Source: Acanthosepion esculentum (Eukaryota > Mollusca > Cephalopoda > Sepiida > Sepiidae). From it: a DNA stretch of 64,000 bases. The position numbers and the translations under genes are program-made. The notes under the pieces are model-generated. The model searched no databases and was not told the DNA's origin. It saw only the letters and a list, made by a program, of their open reading frames with translations. The stretch covers positions 6,297,501 through 6,361,500 of the forward strand of contig CAXIWW010000817.1 of the NCBI GenBank assembly GCA_964036315.1. The letters run 5' to 3'. Positions 27,551 to 39,800 of this stretch are shown here, piece after piece. The stretch's first letter is position 1; each line of letters starts with the position of its first letter.

Positions 27551-28845
27551 CAGTCCCAGAAAGTCTCACGCACACGACCACCAGTCCCACAATGTCCTAC
27601 GCAGACGACCCCCCCACCAAGGAGAAGAGTCCCAGAAAGTCCCACGCAGACGACCCCCCCACCCATGAGACAGTCCCAGAAAGTCCCACGGAGACGACCC
27701 ACTGTCCCAGAAAGTCCCACGCAGACGCCCCCCAGTCCCAGAAATCCCACGCAGACGAACCCCACCCAGGAGACTGTCCCAGAAACTCCCACGCAGACGA
27801 CACCCAGTCCCTGAAAGTCCCAAGCAGACGACCTCCCACGGAGGAGACAGTCCCAGAAAGTCCCACAAATACGAACCCCCACCCAGGAGACAGTCCAAGA
27901 AAGTCCCACGCAGACGAGCCCAGTCCCAGAAAGTCCCACGCAGACGACCCCCACCCAGGAGACAGTCCCAGAATCTACCACGCAGATGACACCCAGTCTC
28001 AGAAAGAGAGTCCAAAAAAGATCCACGCAGACGACACCGAGTCCTAGAAAGTCCGATACAGACGACCCCCCACCCAGGAGACTGTCCCAGAAAGTAACAC
28101 GCAGACGACCCCCAGTCCCAGAAAGTCCCACGCAGACGACCACCAGTCCCACAAAGTCCCACGCACACGACCCCCCACCCAGGTGACAGTCCCAGAATGT
28201 CGCACGCAGACGCCCCCCACCAAGGAGACAGTCCCAGAAAGTCCCACGCAGACGATCCCCCACCCAGAAGAGAGTCCCTGAAAGTCCCACGCAGACAACC
28301 CCCTGTGCCAGAAAGTCCCACGCAGACGACTCCCCACCGAGGAGACAGTCCCAGAAAGTCCCACGCAGACGAGCCCAGTCCCAGAAAGTCCCACGCAGAC
28401 GACCCCCACCCAGGAGACAGTCCCAGAAAGTCCCACGCAGACGACATCCCACGCAGGAGACAGTCCCAGAAAGTCCCACGCAGACGACCCCCCACCCAGG
28501 AGAGAGTCCAAAAAAGATCCAAGCAGACGACCCCGAGTCCTAGAAAGTCCCATACAGACGACCCCCCACCCAGGAGACAGTCCCAGAAAGTAACACGCAG
28601 ACGACCTGCAGTCCCAGAAGAGAGTCCCTGAACGTCCCACGCAGACAAACCCCAGTCCCAGAATGTCCCACGAAGACGAACCCCAGTCCCAGAAAGTCCC
28701 ACGCAGAAGACCCCCTGTCCCAGAAAGTCCCACGCAGACGACACCCAGTCCCAAAAAATCCCACGCAGAGGACCCTCCACTCAGGAGACAGTCCCAGAAA
28801 GACCCACGCACACGAACCCCCACCCAGGAGTCTGTACCAGAAACT
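27551..28845 (+). repeat. D block repeated at +4,791 bp (32342-33630) and again 6,003 bp later
   Basis: GTCTCACGCACACGACCACC, the rare GGAGAAGAGTCCC (27621 and 32412) and CCCACAAATACGAAC occur in the same order with a constant offset of 4,791. After a 13-bp length change the offset becomes 4,778 at ACCTGCAGTCCC (28604 and 33382). The block therefore exists three times in the window, the third near 38.35-39.63 kb through the 6-kb duplication. Confidence 0.82.
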
Positions 28846-29164
28846 CCCACGCAGACGACACCCAGTCCCTGAAAGTCCCAAGCAGACGACCTCCCACGCA
28901 GGAGACAGTCCCAGAAAGTCCCGCGCAGACGAACCCCCACCCAGGAGACAGTCCCAGAAAGACCCACGCAGACGAACCCAGTCCCAGAAAGTCCCACGCA
29001 GACGACCGCCCACCCAGGAGACAGTCCCAGAAAGTCCCAGGCAGACGAACCCCAGTCCCAGAAAGTCGCATGCAGACGACCCCCACCCAGGAGACAGTCC
29101 CAGATATCCCAGGCAGACGACCCCCACCCAGGAGAGAGTCACAGAAAGACCTACGCAGACAAAC

Positions 29165-32100
29165 CCAGTCCCAGAAAGTCCCACGCAGACGACCGCCCAC
29201 CCAGGAGACAGTCCCAGAAAGTCCCACGCAGAAGAACCCCAGTCCCAGAAAGTCCCATGCAGACGACCCCCACCCAGGAGACAGTCCAAGAAAGTCCCAC
29301 GCAGACGACCCCCAGTCCCAGAAAGTCCCACGCAGACGAACCCCCACACAGGAGACAGTCCCAGAAAGTCCCACGCAGAAAACGCCCAGTCCCAGAAAGT
29401 CCCACGCAGACGACCCCCAACCCAGGGACAGTACAAGAAAGTCCCACGCAGACGAACACCAGTCCCAGAATGTCCCACGCAGACCAGTCACAGTCCAAGA
29501 AAGTCCCATGCAGAGGACCCCCCACCCAGGAGACAGTCCCAGAATGTCATACGCAGACGACCCCCAGTCCCAGAACGTCCCATGCAGACGACCCCCCACC
29601 CAGGAGACAGTCCCAGAACGTCTCACGCAGACGACCCCCACCCAGGAGACAGTCCCAGAAAGTCCCACGTTGACAACCCAGTCCCAGAAAGTCCCAGGCA
29701 GACGACCCCCCACCCAGGAGACAGTCCCAGAAAGTCCAACGCAGACGACCCCCAGTCCCAGAAAGTCCCACGCCGACGAGCCCCAGTCCGAGAAAGTCCC
29801 ACGAAGACGACCCTCCACCCAGGAGACTGTCCCAGAACGTCCCAAAAAGACGACCCCCCACCCTGGAGACTGTCCAAGAAAGTCCCACGCGGTCAACCCC
29901 CAGTCCCAGAAAGTTCCACGCAGACGACCGCCCACCAGGGAGACAGTCCCAGAAAGTCCCACGCAGACGAACCCCAGTCCCAGAAAGTCCCATGCAGACG
30001 ACCCCCACCCAGGAGACAGTCCCAGATATCCCAGGCAGACGACCCCCACCCAGGAGAGAGTCACAGAAAGACCTACGCAGACAAACCCAGTCCCAGAAAG
30101 TCCCACGCAGACGACCGCCCACCCAGGAGACAGTCCCAGAAAGTCCCACGCAGAAGAACCCCAGTCCCAGAAAGTCCCATGCAGACGACCCCCACCCAGG
30201 AGACAGTCCAAGAAAGTCCCACGCAGACGACCCCCAGTCCCAGAAAGTCCCACGCAGACGACCGCCCACCCAGGAGACAGTCCCAGAAAGTCCCACGCAG
30301 ACGAACCCCAGTCCCAGAAAGTCCCATGCAGACGACCCCCACCCAGGAGACAGTCCCAGATATCCCACGCAGACGACCCCCACCCAGGAGAGAGTCACAG
30401 AAAGACCTACGCAGACAAACCCAGTCCCAGAAAGTCCCACGCAGACGACCGCCCACCCAGGAGACAGTCCCAGAAAGTCCCACGCAGAAGAACCCCAGTC
30501 CCAGAAAGTCCCATGCAGACGACCCCCACCCAGGAGACAGTCCAAGAAAGTCCCACGCAGACGACCCCCAGTCCCAGAAAGTCTCACGCACACGACCACC
30601 AGTCCCACAATGTCCTACGCAGACGACCCCCCCACCAAGGAGAAGAGTCCCAGAAAGTCCCACGCAGACGACCCCCCCACCCATGAGACAGTCCCAGAAA
30701 GTCCCACGGAGACGACCCACTGTCCCAGAAAGTCCCACGCAGACGCCCCCCAGTCCCAGAAATCCCACGCAGACGAACCCCACCCAGGAGACTGTCCCAG
30801 AAACTCCCACGCAGACGACACCCAGTCCCTGAAAGTCCCAAGCAGACGACCTCCCACGCAGGAGACAGTCCCAGAAAGTCCCACAAATACGAACCCCCAC
30901 CCAGGAGACAGTCCAAGAAAGTCCCACGCAGACGAGCCCAGTCCCAGAAAGTCCCACGCAGACGACCGCCCACCCAGGAGACAGTCCCAGAAAGTCCCAC
31001 GCAGAAGAACCCCAGTCCCAGAAAGTCCCATGCAGACGACCCCCACCCAGGAGACAGTCCAAGAAAGTCCCACGCAGACGACCCCCAGTCCCAGAAAGTC
31101 CCACGCAGACGAACCCCCACACAGGAGACAGTCCCAGAAAGTCCCACGCAGAAAACGCCCAGTCCCAGAAAGTCCCACGCAGACGACCCCCAACCCAGGG
31201 ACAGTACAAGAAAGTCCCACGCAGACGACCACCAGTCCCAGAATGTCCCACGCAGACCAGTCACAGTCCAAGAAAGTCCCATGCAGAGGAGCCCCCACCC
31301 AGGAGACAGTCCCAGAATGTCATACGCAGACGACCCCCAGTCCCAGAACGTCCCATGCAGACGACCCCCCACCCAGGAGACAGTCCCAGAACGTCTCACG
31401 CAGACGACCCCCACCCAGGAGACAGTCCCAGAAAGTCCCACGTTGACAACCCAGTCCCAGAAAGTCCCAGGCAGACGACCCCCCACCCAGGAGACAGTCC
31501 CAGAAAGTCCAACGCAGACGACCCCCAGTCCCAGAAAGTCCCACGCCGACGAGCCCCAGTCCGGGAAAGTCCCACGAAGACGACCCTCCACCCAGGAGAC
31601 TGTCCCAGAACGTCCCAAAAAGACGACCCCCCACCCTGGAGACTGTCCAAGAAAGTCCCACGCGGTCAACCCCCAGTCCCAGAAAGTTCCACGCAGACGA
31701 CCGCCCACCCAGGAGACAGTCCCAGAAAGTCCCACGCAGACGAACCCCAGTCCCAGAAAGTCCCATGCAGACGACCCCCACCCAGGAGACAGTCCCAGAT
31801 ATCCCAGGCAGACGACCCCCACCCAGGAGAGAGTCACAGAAAGACCTACGCAGACAAACCCAGTCCCAGAAAGTCCCACGCAGACGACCGCCCACCCAGG
31901 AGACAGTCCCAGAAAGTCCCACGCAGAAGAACCCCAGTCCCAGAAAGTCCCATGCAGACGACCCCCACCCAGGAGACAGTCCAAGAAAGTCCAACGCAGA
32001 CGACCCCCAGTCCCAGAAAGTCCCACGCAGACGACCGCCCACCCAGGAGACAGTCCCAGAAAGTCCCACGCAGACGAACCCCAGTCCCAGAAAGTCCCAT

Positions 32101-32740
32101 GCAGACGACCCCCACCCAGGAGACAGTCCCAGATATCCCACGCAGACGACCCCCACCCAGGAGAGAGTCACAGAAAGACCTACGCAGACAAACCCAGTCC
32201 CAGAAAGTCCCACGCAGACGACCGCCCACCCAGGAGACAGTCCCAGAAAGTCCCACGCAGAAGAACCCCAGTCCCAGAAAGTCCCATGCAGACGACCCCC
32301 ACCCAGGAGACAGTCCAAGAAAGTCCCACGCAGACGACCCCCAGTCCCAGAAAGTCTCACGCACACGACCACCAGTCCCACAATGTCCTACGCAGACGAC
32401 CCCCCCACCAAGGAGAAGAGTCCCAGAAAGTCCCACGCAGACGACCCCCCCACCCATGAGACAGTCCCAGAAAGTCCCACGGAGACGACCCACTGTCCCA
32501 GAAAGTCCCACGCAGACGCCCCCCAGTCCCAGAAATCCCACGCAGACGAACCCCACCCAGGAGACTGTCCCAGAAACTCCCACGCAGACGACACCCAGTC
32601 CCTGAAAGTCCCAAGCAGACGACCTCCCACGGAGGAGACAGTCCCAGAAAGTCCCACAAATACGAACCCCCACCCAGGAGACAGTCCAAGAAAGTCCCAC
32701 GCAGACGAGCCCAGTCCCAGAAAGTCCCACGCAGACGACC
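29165..32740 (+). repeat. D tandem duplication with 1,773-bp unit
   Basis: Two head-to-tail copies, about 29165-30937 and 30938-32740 with fuzzy edges. GCAGACGACCGCCC lies at 29185 and 30958. The sequence from AAAACGCCCAGTCCC through GACCAGTCACAGTCC and CCCACGTTGACAACCC to CCCACAAATACGAAC is repeated at a constant offset of 1,773. Only scattered substitutions separate the copies, such as CACGCAGGAG against CACGGAGGAG near 30855 and 32628. The second copy overlaps the start of the first 6,003-bp unit. Confidence 0.86.
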
Positions 32741-35700
32741 CCCACCCAGGAGACAGTCCCAGAATCTACCACGCAGATGACACCCAGTCTCAGAAAGAGA
32801 GTCCAAAAAAGATCCACGCAGACGACACCGAGTCCTAGAAAGTCCCATACAGACGACCCCCCACCCAGGAGACTGTCCCAGAAAGTAACACGCAGACGAC
32901 CCCCAGTCCCAGAAAGTCCCACGCAGACGACCACCAGTCCCACAAAGTCCCACGCACACGACCCCCCACCCAGGTGACAGTCCCAGAATGTCGCACGCAG
33001 ACGCCCCCCACCAAGGAGACAGTCCCAGAAAGTCCCACGCAGACGATCCCCCACCCAGAAGAGAGTCCCTGAAAGTCCCACGCAGACAACCCCCTGTGCC
33101 AGAAAGTCCCACGCAGACGACTCCCCACCGAGGAGACAGTCCCAGAAAGTCCCACGCAGACGAGCCCAGTCCCAGAAAGTCCCACGCAGACGACCCCCAC
33201 CCAGGAGACAGTCCCAGAAAGTCCCACGCAGACGAGCCCAGTCCCAGAAAGTCCCACGCAGACGACCCCCCACCCAGGAGAGAGTCCAAAAAAGATCCAA
33301 GCAGACGACCCCGAGTCCTAGAAAGTCCCATACAGACGACCCCCCACCCAGGAGACAGTCCCAGAAAGTAACACGCAGACGACCTGCAGTCCCAGAAGAG
33401 AGTCCCTGAAAGTCCCACGCAGACAAACCCCAGTCCCAGAATGTCCCACGAAGACGAACCCCAGTCCCAGAAAGTCCCACGCAGAAGACCCCCTGTCCCA
33501 GAAAGTCCCACGCAGACGACACCCAGTCCCAAAAAATCCGACGCAGAGGACCCTCCACTCAGGAGACAGTCCCAGAAAGACCCACGCACACGGACCCCCA
33601 CCCAGGAGTCTGTACCAGAAAGACCCACGCAGACGACCCCCTGTCTCAGAAAGTCCCAAGCAGACGACCTCCCACGCAGGAGACAGTCCCAGAAAGTCCC
33701 GCGCAGACGAACCCCCACCCAGGAGACAGTCCCAGAAAGACCCACGCAGACGACCCCAGTCCCAGATAGTCCCACGCAGACGACTACCCACCCAGGAGAC
33801 TGTCCCAGAAACTCCCACGCAGACGACACCCAGTCCCTGAAAGTCCCAAGCAGACGACCTCCCACGCAGGAGACAGTCCCAGAAAGTCCCGCGCAGACGA
33901 ACCCCCACCCAGGAGACAGTCCCAGAAAGACCCACGCAGACGACCCCAGTCCCAGATAGTCCCACGCATACGACTCCCCACCCAGGAGACAGTCCCAGAA
34001 AGTCCCACGCAGACGACCTCCCACCCAGGAGAGAGTCCGAGAAAGACCCACGCAGACGACCCCGAGTCCATAAAGTCCCATACAGACGACCCCCCACACA
34101 GGAGACAGTCCCAGAAAGTAACACGCAGACGACCACCAGTCCCAGAAAGTCCCACGCACACGACCACCAGTCCCACATTGTCCTACGCAGACGACCCCCC
34201 CACCAAGGAGACAGTCCCAGAAAGTCCCACGCAGACGACCCCCCCACCCATGAGACAGTCCCAGAAAGTCCCACGGAGACGACCCACTGTCCCAGAAAGT
34301 CCCACGCAGACGCCCCCCAGTCCCAGAAAATCCCACGCCGACGAACCCCACCGAGGAGACTGTCCCAGAAACTCCCACGCAGACGACACCCAGTCCCTGA
34401 AAGTCCCAAGCAGACGACCTCCCACGCAAGACACAGTCCCAGAAAGTCCCACGCAGAAGAACCCCCACCCAGGAGACAGTCCCAGAAAGACCCACGCAGA
34501 CGACCCCAGTACCAGAAAGTCCCACGCAGACGACTCCCCACCCAGGAGAGAGTCCAAGAAAGACCCACGCAGACGACCCCGAGTCCAAGAAAGTCCCATA
34601 CAGAAGACCCCCCACCCAGGAGACAGTCCCAGAAAGTAACACGCAGACGACCCCCAGTCCCAGAAAGTCCCACGCACACGACCACCAGTCCCACAAAGTC
34701 CAACGGAGACGACCCCCCCACCAAGGAGACAGTCCCAGAAAGTCCCACGCAGACGACCCCCCCACCCAGGAGACAGTCCCAGAAAGTCCCACGCAGACGA
34801 AACACCACCCAGGAGTCAGTACCAGAAAGACCCACGCAGACGAACCCCTGTCTCAGAAAGTCCCACGCAGACGACTATCCACCCAGGAGACAGTCCCAGA
34901 AAGTCCCACGCAGACGACCTCCCACCCAGGAGACAGTCCCAGAAAGTCCCACGCAGACGACTCCCAGTCCCAGAAAGTCCCACGCAGACGAACCCCACCC
35001 AGGAGACAGTCCCAGGAAGTCCCACGCAGACGACCCCCAGTCCAAGAAAGTCCCACGCAGACGACCCCCCACCCAGGAGACAGTCACAGAATGTCCCACG
35101 AAGACAACACCACACCCAGGAGACAGTCCCAGAAAGTCCCACGCAGACGACCCCCACCCAGGAGACAGGCACAGAAATTTCCACGCAGACGACCCCCCAG
35201 TCAGGAGACAGTCCGAGGAAGACCCACGCAGCCGACCCCCAGTCCCAGAAAATCCCACGAAGACGACCCTCACCCAGGAGACAGTCCCAGAAAGACCCAC
35301 GCAGACGAACCCAGTCCCAGAAAGTCCCACGCAGACGACCGCCCACCCAGGAGACAGTCCCAGAAAGTCCCAGGCAGACGAACCCCAGTCCCAGAAAGTC
35401 GCATGCAGACGACCCCCACCCAGGAGACAGTCCCAGATATCCCAGGCAGACGACCCCCACCCAGGAGAGAGTCACAGAAAGACCTACGCAGACAAACCCA
35501 GTCCCAGAAAGTCCCACGCAGACGACCGCCCACCCAGGAGACAGTCCCAGAAAGTCCCACGCAGAAGAACCCCAGTCCCAGAAAGTCCCATGCAGACGAC
35601 CCCCACCCAGGAGACAGTCCAAGAAAGTCCCACGCAGACGACCCCCAGTCCCAGAAAGTCCCACGCAGACGACCGCCCACCCAGGAGACAGTCCCAGAAA

Positions 35701-36891
35701 GTCCCACGCAGACGAACCCCAGTCCCAGAAAGTCCCATGCAGACGACCCCCACCCAGGAGACAGTCCCAGATATCCCACGCAGACGACCCCCACCCAGGA
35801 GAGAGTCACAGAAAGACCTACGCAGACAAACCCAGTCCCAGAAAGTCCCACGCAGACGACCGCCCACCCAGGAGACAGTCCCAGAAAGTCCCACGCAGAA
35901 GAACCCCAGTCCCAGAAAGTCCCATGCAGACGACCCCCACCCAGGAGACAGTCCAAGAAAGTCCCACGCAGACGACCCCCAGTCCCAGAAAGTCCCACGC
36001 AGACGACCGCCCACCCAGGAGACAGTCCCAGAAAGTCCCACGCAGACGAACCCCAGTCCCAGAAAGTCCCACGCAGACGACCCCCACCCAGGAGACAGTC
36101 CCAGATATCCCACGCAGACGACCCCCACCCAGGAGAGAGACACAGAAAGACCTACGCAGACAAACCCAGTCCCAGAAAGTCCCACGCAGACGACCGCCCA
36201 CCCAGGAGACAGTCCCAGAAAGTCCCACGCAGAAGAACCCCAGTCCCAGAAAGTCCCATGCAGACGACCCCCACCCAGGAGACAGTCCAAGAAAGTCCCA
36301 CGCAGACGACCCCCAGTCCCAGAAAGTCCCACGCAGACGACCGCCCACCCAGGAGACAGTCCCAGAAAGTCCCACGCAGACGAACCCCAGTCCCAGAAAG
36401 TCCCATGCAGACGACCCCCACCCAGGAGACAGTCCCAGATATCACACGCAGACGACCCCCACCCAGGAGAGAGTCACAGAAAGACCTACGCAGACAATCC
36501 CATTCCCAGAAAGTCCCACGCAGACGACCGCCCACCCAGGAGACAGTCCCAGAAAGTCCCACGCAGAAGAACCCCAGTCCCAGAAAGTCCCATGCAGACG
36601 ACCCCCACCAAGGAGACAGTCCAAGAAAGTCCCACGCAGACGACCCCCAGTCCCAGAAAGTCCCACGCAGACGAACCCCCACACAGGAGACAGTCCCAGA
36701 AAGTCCCACGCAGAAAACGCCCAGTCCCAGAAAGTCCCACGCAGACGACCCCCAACCCAGGGACAGTACAAGAAAGTCCCACGCAGACGACCACCAGTCC
36801 CAGAATGTCCCACGCAGACCAGTCACAATCCAAGAAAGTCCCATGTAGACGACCCCCCACCCAGGAGACAGTCCCAGAAAGTCATACGCAG
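30889..36891 (+). repeat. D 6,003-bp tandem duplication, copy 1
   Basis: Every landmark I checked from 30889 to 36891 recurs 6,003 bp downstream. The copies are directly adjacent: GTCATACGCAGACG at 36884 continues AACCCCC (start of copy 2), whereas its partner at 42887 continues ACCCCCAG. The only differences seen by eye are single bases, for example GAGGAGCCCC (31288 area) against GAGGACCCCC, and GCAGTCCCAG (33387 area) against GCAGTGCCAG. That is about four changes across 6 kb, far fewer than between neighbouring monomers. Confidence 0.9.
35330..36670 (+). repeat. D 334-bp higher-order repeat, four consecutive copies
   Basis: The rare variant CCCAGATATC places AGATATC at 35435, 35769, 36103 and 36437, an exact 334-bp period. 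Each cycle carries AGACCTACGCAGACAA, GACGACCGCCCACCC, GAAGAACCCCAGTCCC and CCCATGCAGACGACC in fixed order. Two-copy runs of the same unit occur at 30024/30358 and 31797/32131, with counterparts at 37800/38134. The four-copy run recurs at 41438-42440. Confidence 0.9.
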
Positions 36892-39800
36892 ACGAACCCC
36901 CACCCAGGAGACAGTCCAAGAAAGTCCCACGCAGACGAGCCCAGTCCCAGAAAGTCCCACGCAGACGACCGCCCACCCAGGAGACAGTCCCAGAAAGTCC
37001 CACGCAGAAGAACCCCAGTCCCAGAAAGTCCCATGCAGACGACCCCCACCCAGGAGACAGTCCAAGAAAGTCCCACGCAGACGACCCCCAGTCCCAGAAA
37101 GTCCCACGCAGACGAACCCCCACACAGGAGACAGTCCCAGAAAGTCCCACGCAGAAAACGCCCAGTCCCAGAAAGTCCCACGCAGACGACCCCCAACCCA
37201 GGGACAGTACAAGAAAGTCCCACGCAGACGACCACCAGTCCCAGAATGTCCCACGCAGACCAGTCACAGTCCAAGAAAGTCCCATGCAGAGGACCCCCCA
37301 CCCAGGAGACAGTCCCAGAATGTCATACGCAGACGACCCCCAGTCCCAGAACGTCCCATGCAGACGACCCCCCACCCAGGAGACAGTCCCAGAACGTCTC
37401 ACGCAGACGACCCCCACCCAGGAGACAGTCCCAGAAAGTCCCACGTTGACAACCCAGTCCCAGAAAGTCCCAGGCAGACGACCCCCCACCCAGGAGACAG
37501 TCCCAGAAAGTCCAACGCAGACGACCCCCAGTCCCAGAAAGTCCCACGCCGACGAGCCCCAGTCCGGGAAAGTCCCACGAAGACGACCCTCCACCCAGGA
37601 GACTGTCCCAGAACGTCCCAAAAAGACGACCCCCCACCCTGGAGACTGTCCAAGAAAGTCCCACGCGGTCAACCCCCAGTCCCAGAAAGTTCCACGCAGA
37701 CGACCGCCCACCCAGGAGACAGTCCCAGAAAGTCCCACGCAGACGAACCCCAGTCCCAGAAAGTCCCATGCAGACGACCCCCACCCAGGAGACAGTCCCA
37801 GATATCCCAGGCAGACGACCCCCACCCAGGAGAGAGTCACAGAAAGACCTACGCAGACAAACCCAGTCCCAGAAAGTCCCACGCAGACGACCGCCCACCC
37901 AGGAGACAGTCCCAGAAAGTCCCACGCAGAAGAACCCCAGTCCCAGAAAGTCCCATGCAGACGACCCCCACCCAGGAGACAGTCCAAGAAAGTCCAACGC
38001 AGACGACCCCCAGTCCCAGAAAGTCCCACGCAGACGACCGCCCACCCAGGAGACAGTCCCAGAAAGTCCCACGCAGACGAACCCCAGTCCCAGAAAGTCC
38101 CATGCAGACGACCCCCACCCAGGAGACAGTCCCAGATATCCCACGCAGACGACCCCCACCCAGGAGAGAGTCACAGAAAGACCTACGCAGACAAACCCAG
38201 TCCCAGAAAGTCCCACGCAGACGACCGCCCACCCAGGAGACAGTCCCAGAAAGTCCCACGCAGAAGAACCCCAGTCCCAGAAAGTCCCATGCAGACGACC
38301 CCCACCCAGGAGACAGTCCAAGAAAGTCCCACGCAGACGACCCCCAGTCCCAGAAAGTCTCACGCACACGACCACCAGTCCCACAATGTCCTACGCAGAC
38401 GACCCCCCCACCAAGGAGAAGAGTCCCAGAAAGTCCCACGCAGACGACCCCCCCACCCATGAGACAGTCCCAGAAAGTCCCACGGAGACGACCCACTGTC
38501 CCAGAAAGTCCCACGCAGACGCCCCCCAGTCCCAGAAATCCCACGCAGACGAACCCCACCCAGGAGACTGTCCCAGAAACTCCCACGCAGACGACACCCA
38601 GTCCCTGAAAGTCCCAAGCAGACGACCTCCCACGGAGGAGACAGTCCCAGAAAGTCCCACAAATACGAACCCCCACCCAGGAGACAGTCCAAGAAAGTCC
38701 CACGCAGACGAGCCCAGTCCCAGAAAGTCCCACGCAGACGACCCCCACCCAGGAGACAGTCCCAGAATCTACCACGCAGATGACACCCAGTCTCAGAAAG
38801 AGAGTCCAAAAAAGATCCACGCAGACGACACCGAGTCCTAGAAAGTCCCATACAGACGACCCCCCACCCAGGAGACTGTCCCAGAAAGTAACACGCAGAC
38901 GACCCCCAGTCCCAGAAAGTCCCACGCAGACGACCACCAGTCCCACAAAGTCCCACGCACACGACCCCCCACCCAGGTGACAGTCCCAGAATGTCGCACG
39001 CAGACGCCCCCCACCAAGGAGACAGTCCCAGAAAGTCCCACGCAGACGATCCCCCACCCAGAAGAGAGTCCCTGAAAGTCCCACGCAGACAACCCCCTGT
39101 GCCAGAAAGTCCCACGCAGACGACTCCCCACCGAGGAGACAGTCCCAGAAAGTCCCACGCAGACGAGCCCAGTCCCAGAAAGTCCCACGCAGACGACCCC
39201 CACCCAGGAGACAGTCCCAGAAAGTCCCACGCAGACGAGCCCAGTCCCAGAAAGTCCCACGCAGACGACCCCCCACCCAGGAGAGAGTCCAAAAAAGATC
39301 CAAGCAGACGACCCCGAGTCCTAGAAAGTCCCATACAGACGACCCCCCACCCAGGAGACAGTCCCAGAAAGTAACACGCAGACGACCTGCAGTGCCAGAA
39401 GAGAGTCCCTGAAAGTCCCACGCAGACAAACCCCAGTCCCAGAATGTCCCACGAAGACGAACCCCAGTCCCAGAAAGTCCCACGCAGAAGACCCCCTGTC
39501 CCAGAAAGTCCCACGCAGACGACACCCAGTCCCAAAAAATCCGACGCAGAGGACCCTCCACTCAGGAGACAGTCCCAGAAAGACCCACGCACACGGACCC
39601 CCACCCAGGAGTCTGTACCAGAAAGACCCACGCAGACGACCCCCTGTCTCAGAAAGTCCCAAGCAGACGACCTCCCACGCAGGAGACAGTCCCAGAAAGT
39701 CCCGCGCAGACGAACCCCCACCCAGGAGACAGTCCCAGAAAGACCCACGCAGACGACCCCAGTCCCAGATAGTCCCACGCAGACGACTACCCACCCAGGA

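Noticed and set aside
32357..34792. 811-codon minus-strand open frame rich in Gly, Trp, Leu and Val (copied at 38360-40795)
   Set aside because: Reverse reading of satellite D. The two near-identical frames reflect the 6,003-bp duplication, not a conserved gene pair.
35924..38608. 894-codon forward open frame rich in Pro, Arg, Ser and Thr, and many similar frames across 6.3-44 kb and 60.7-64 kb
   Set aside because: All six frames are open because the satellite D consensus has no stop codon. The frame changes with every unit and indel, and there is no splice, start or domain evidence. It is not a proline-rich or mucin-like gene.
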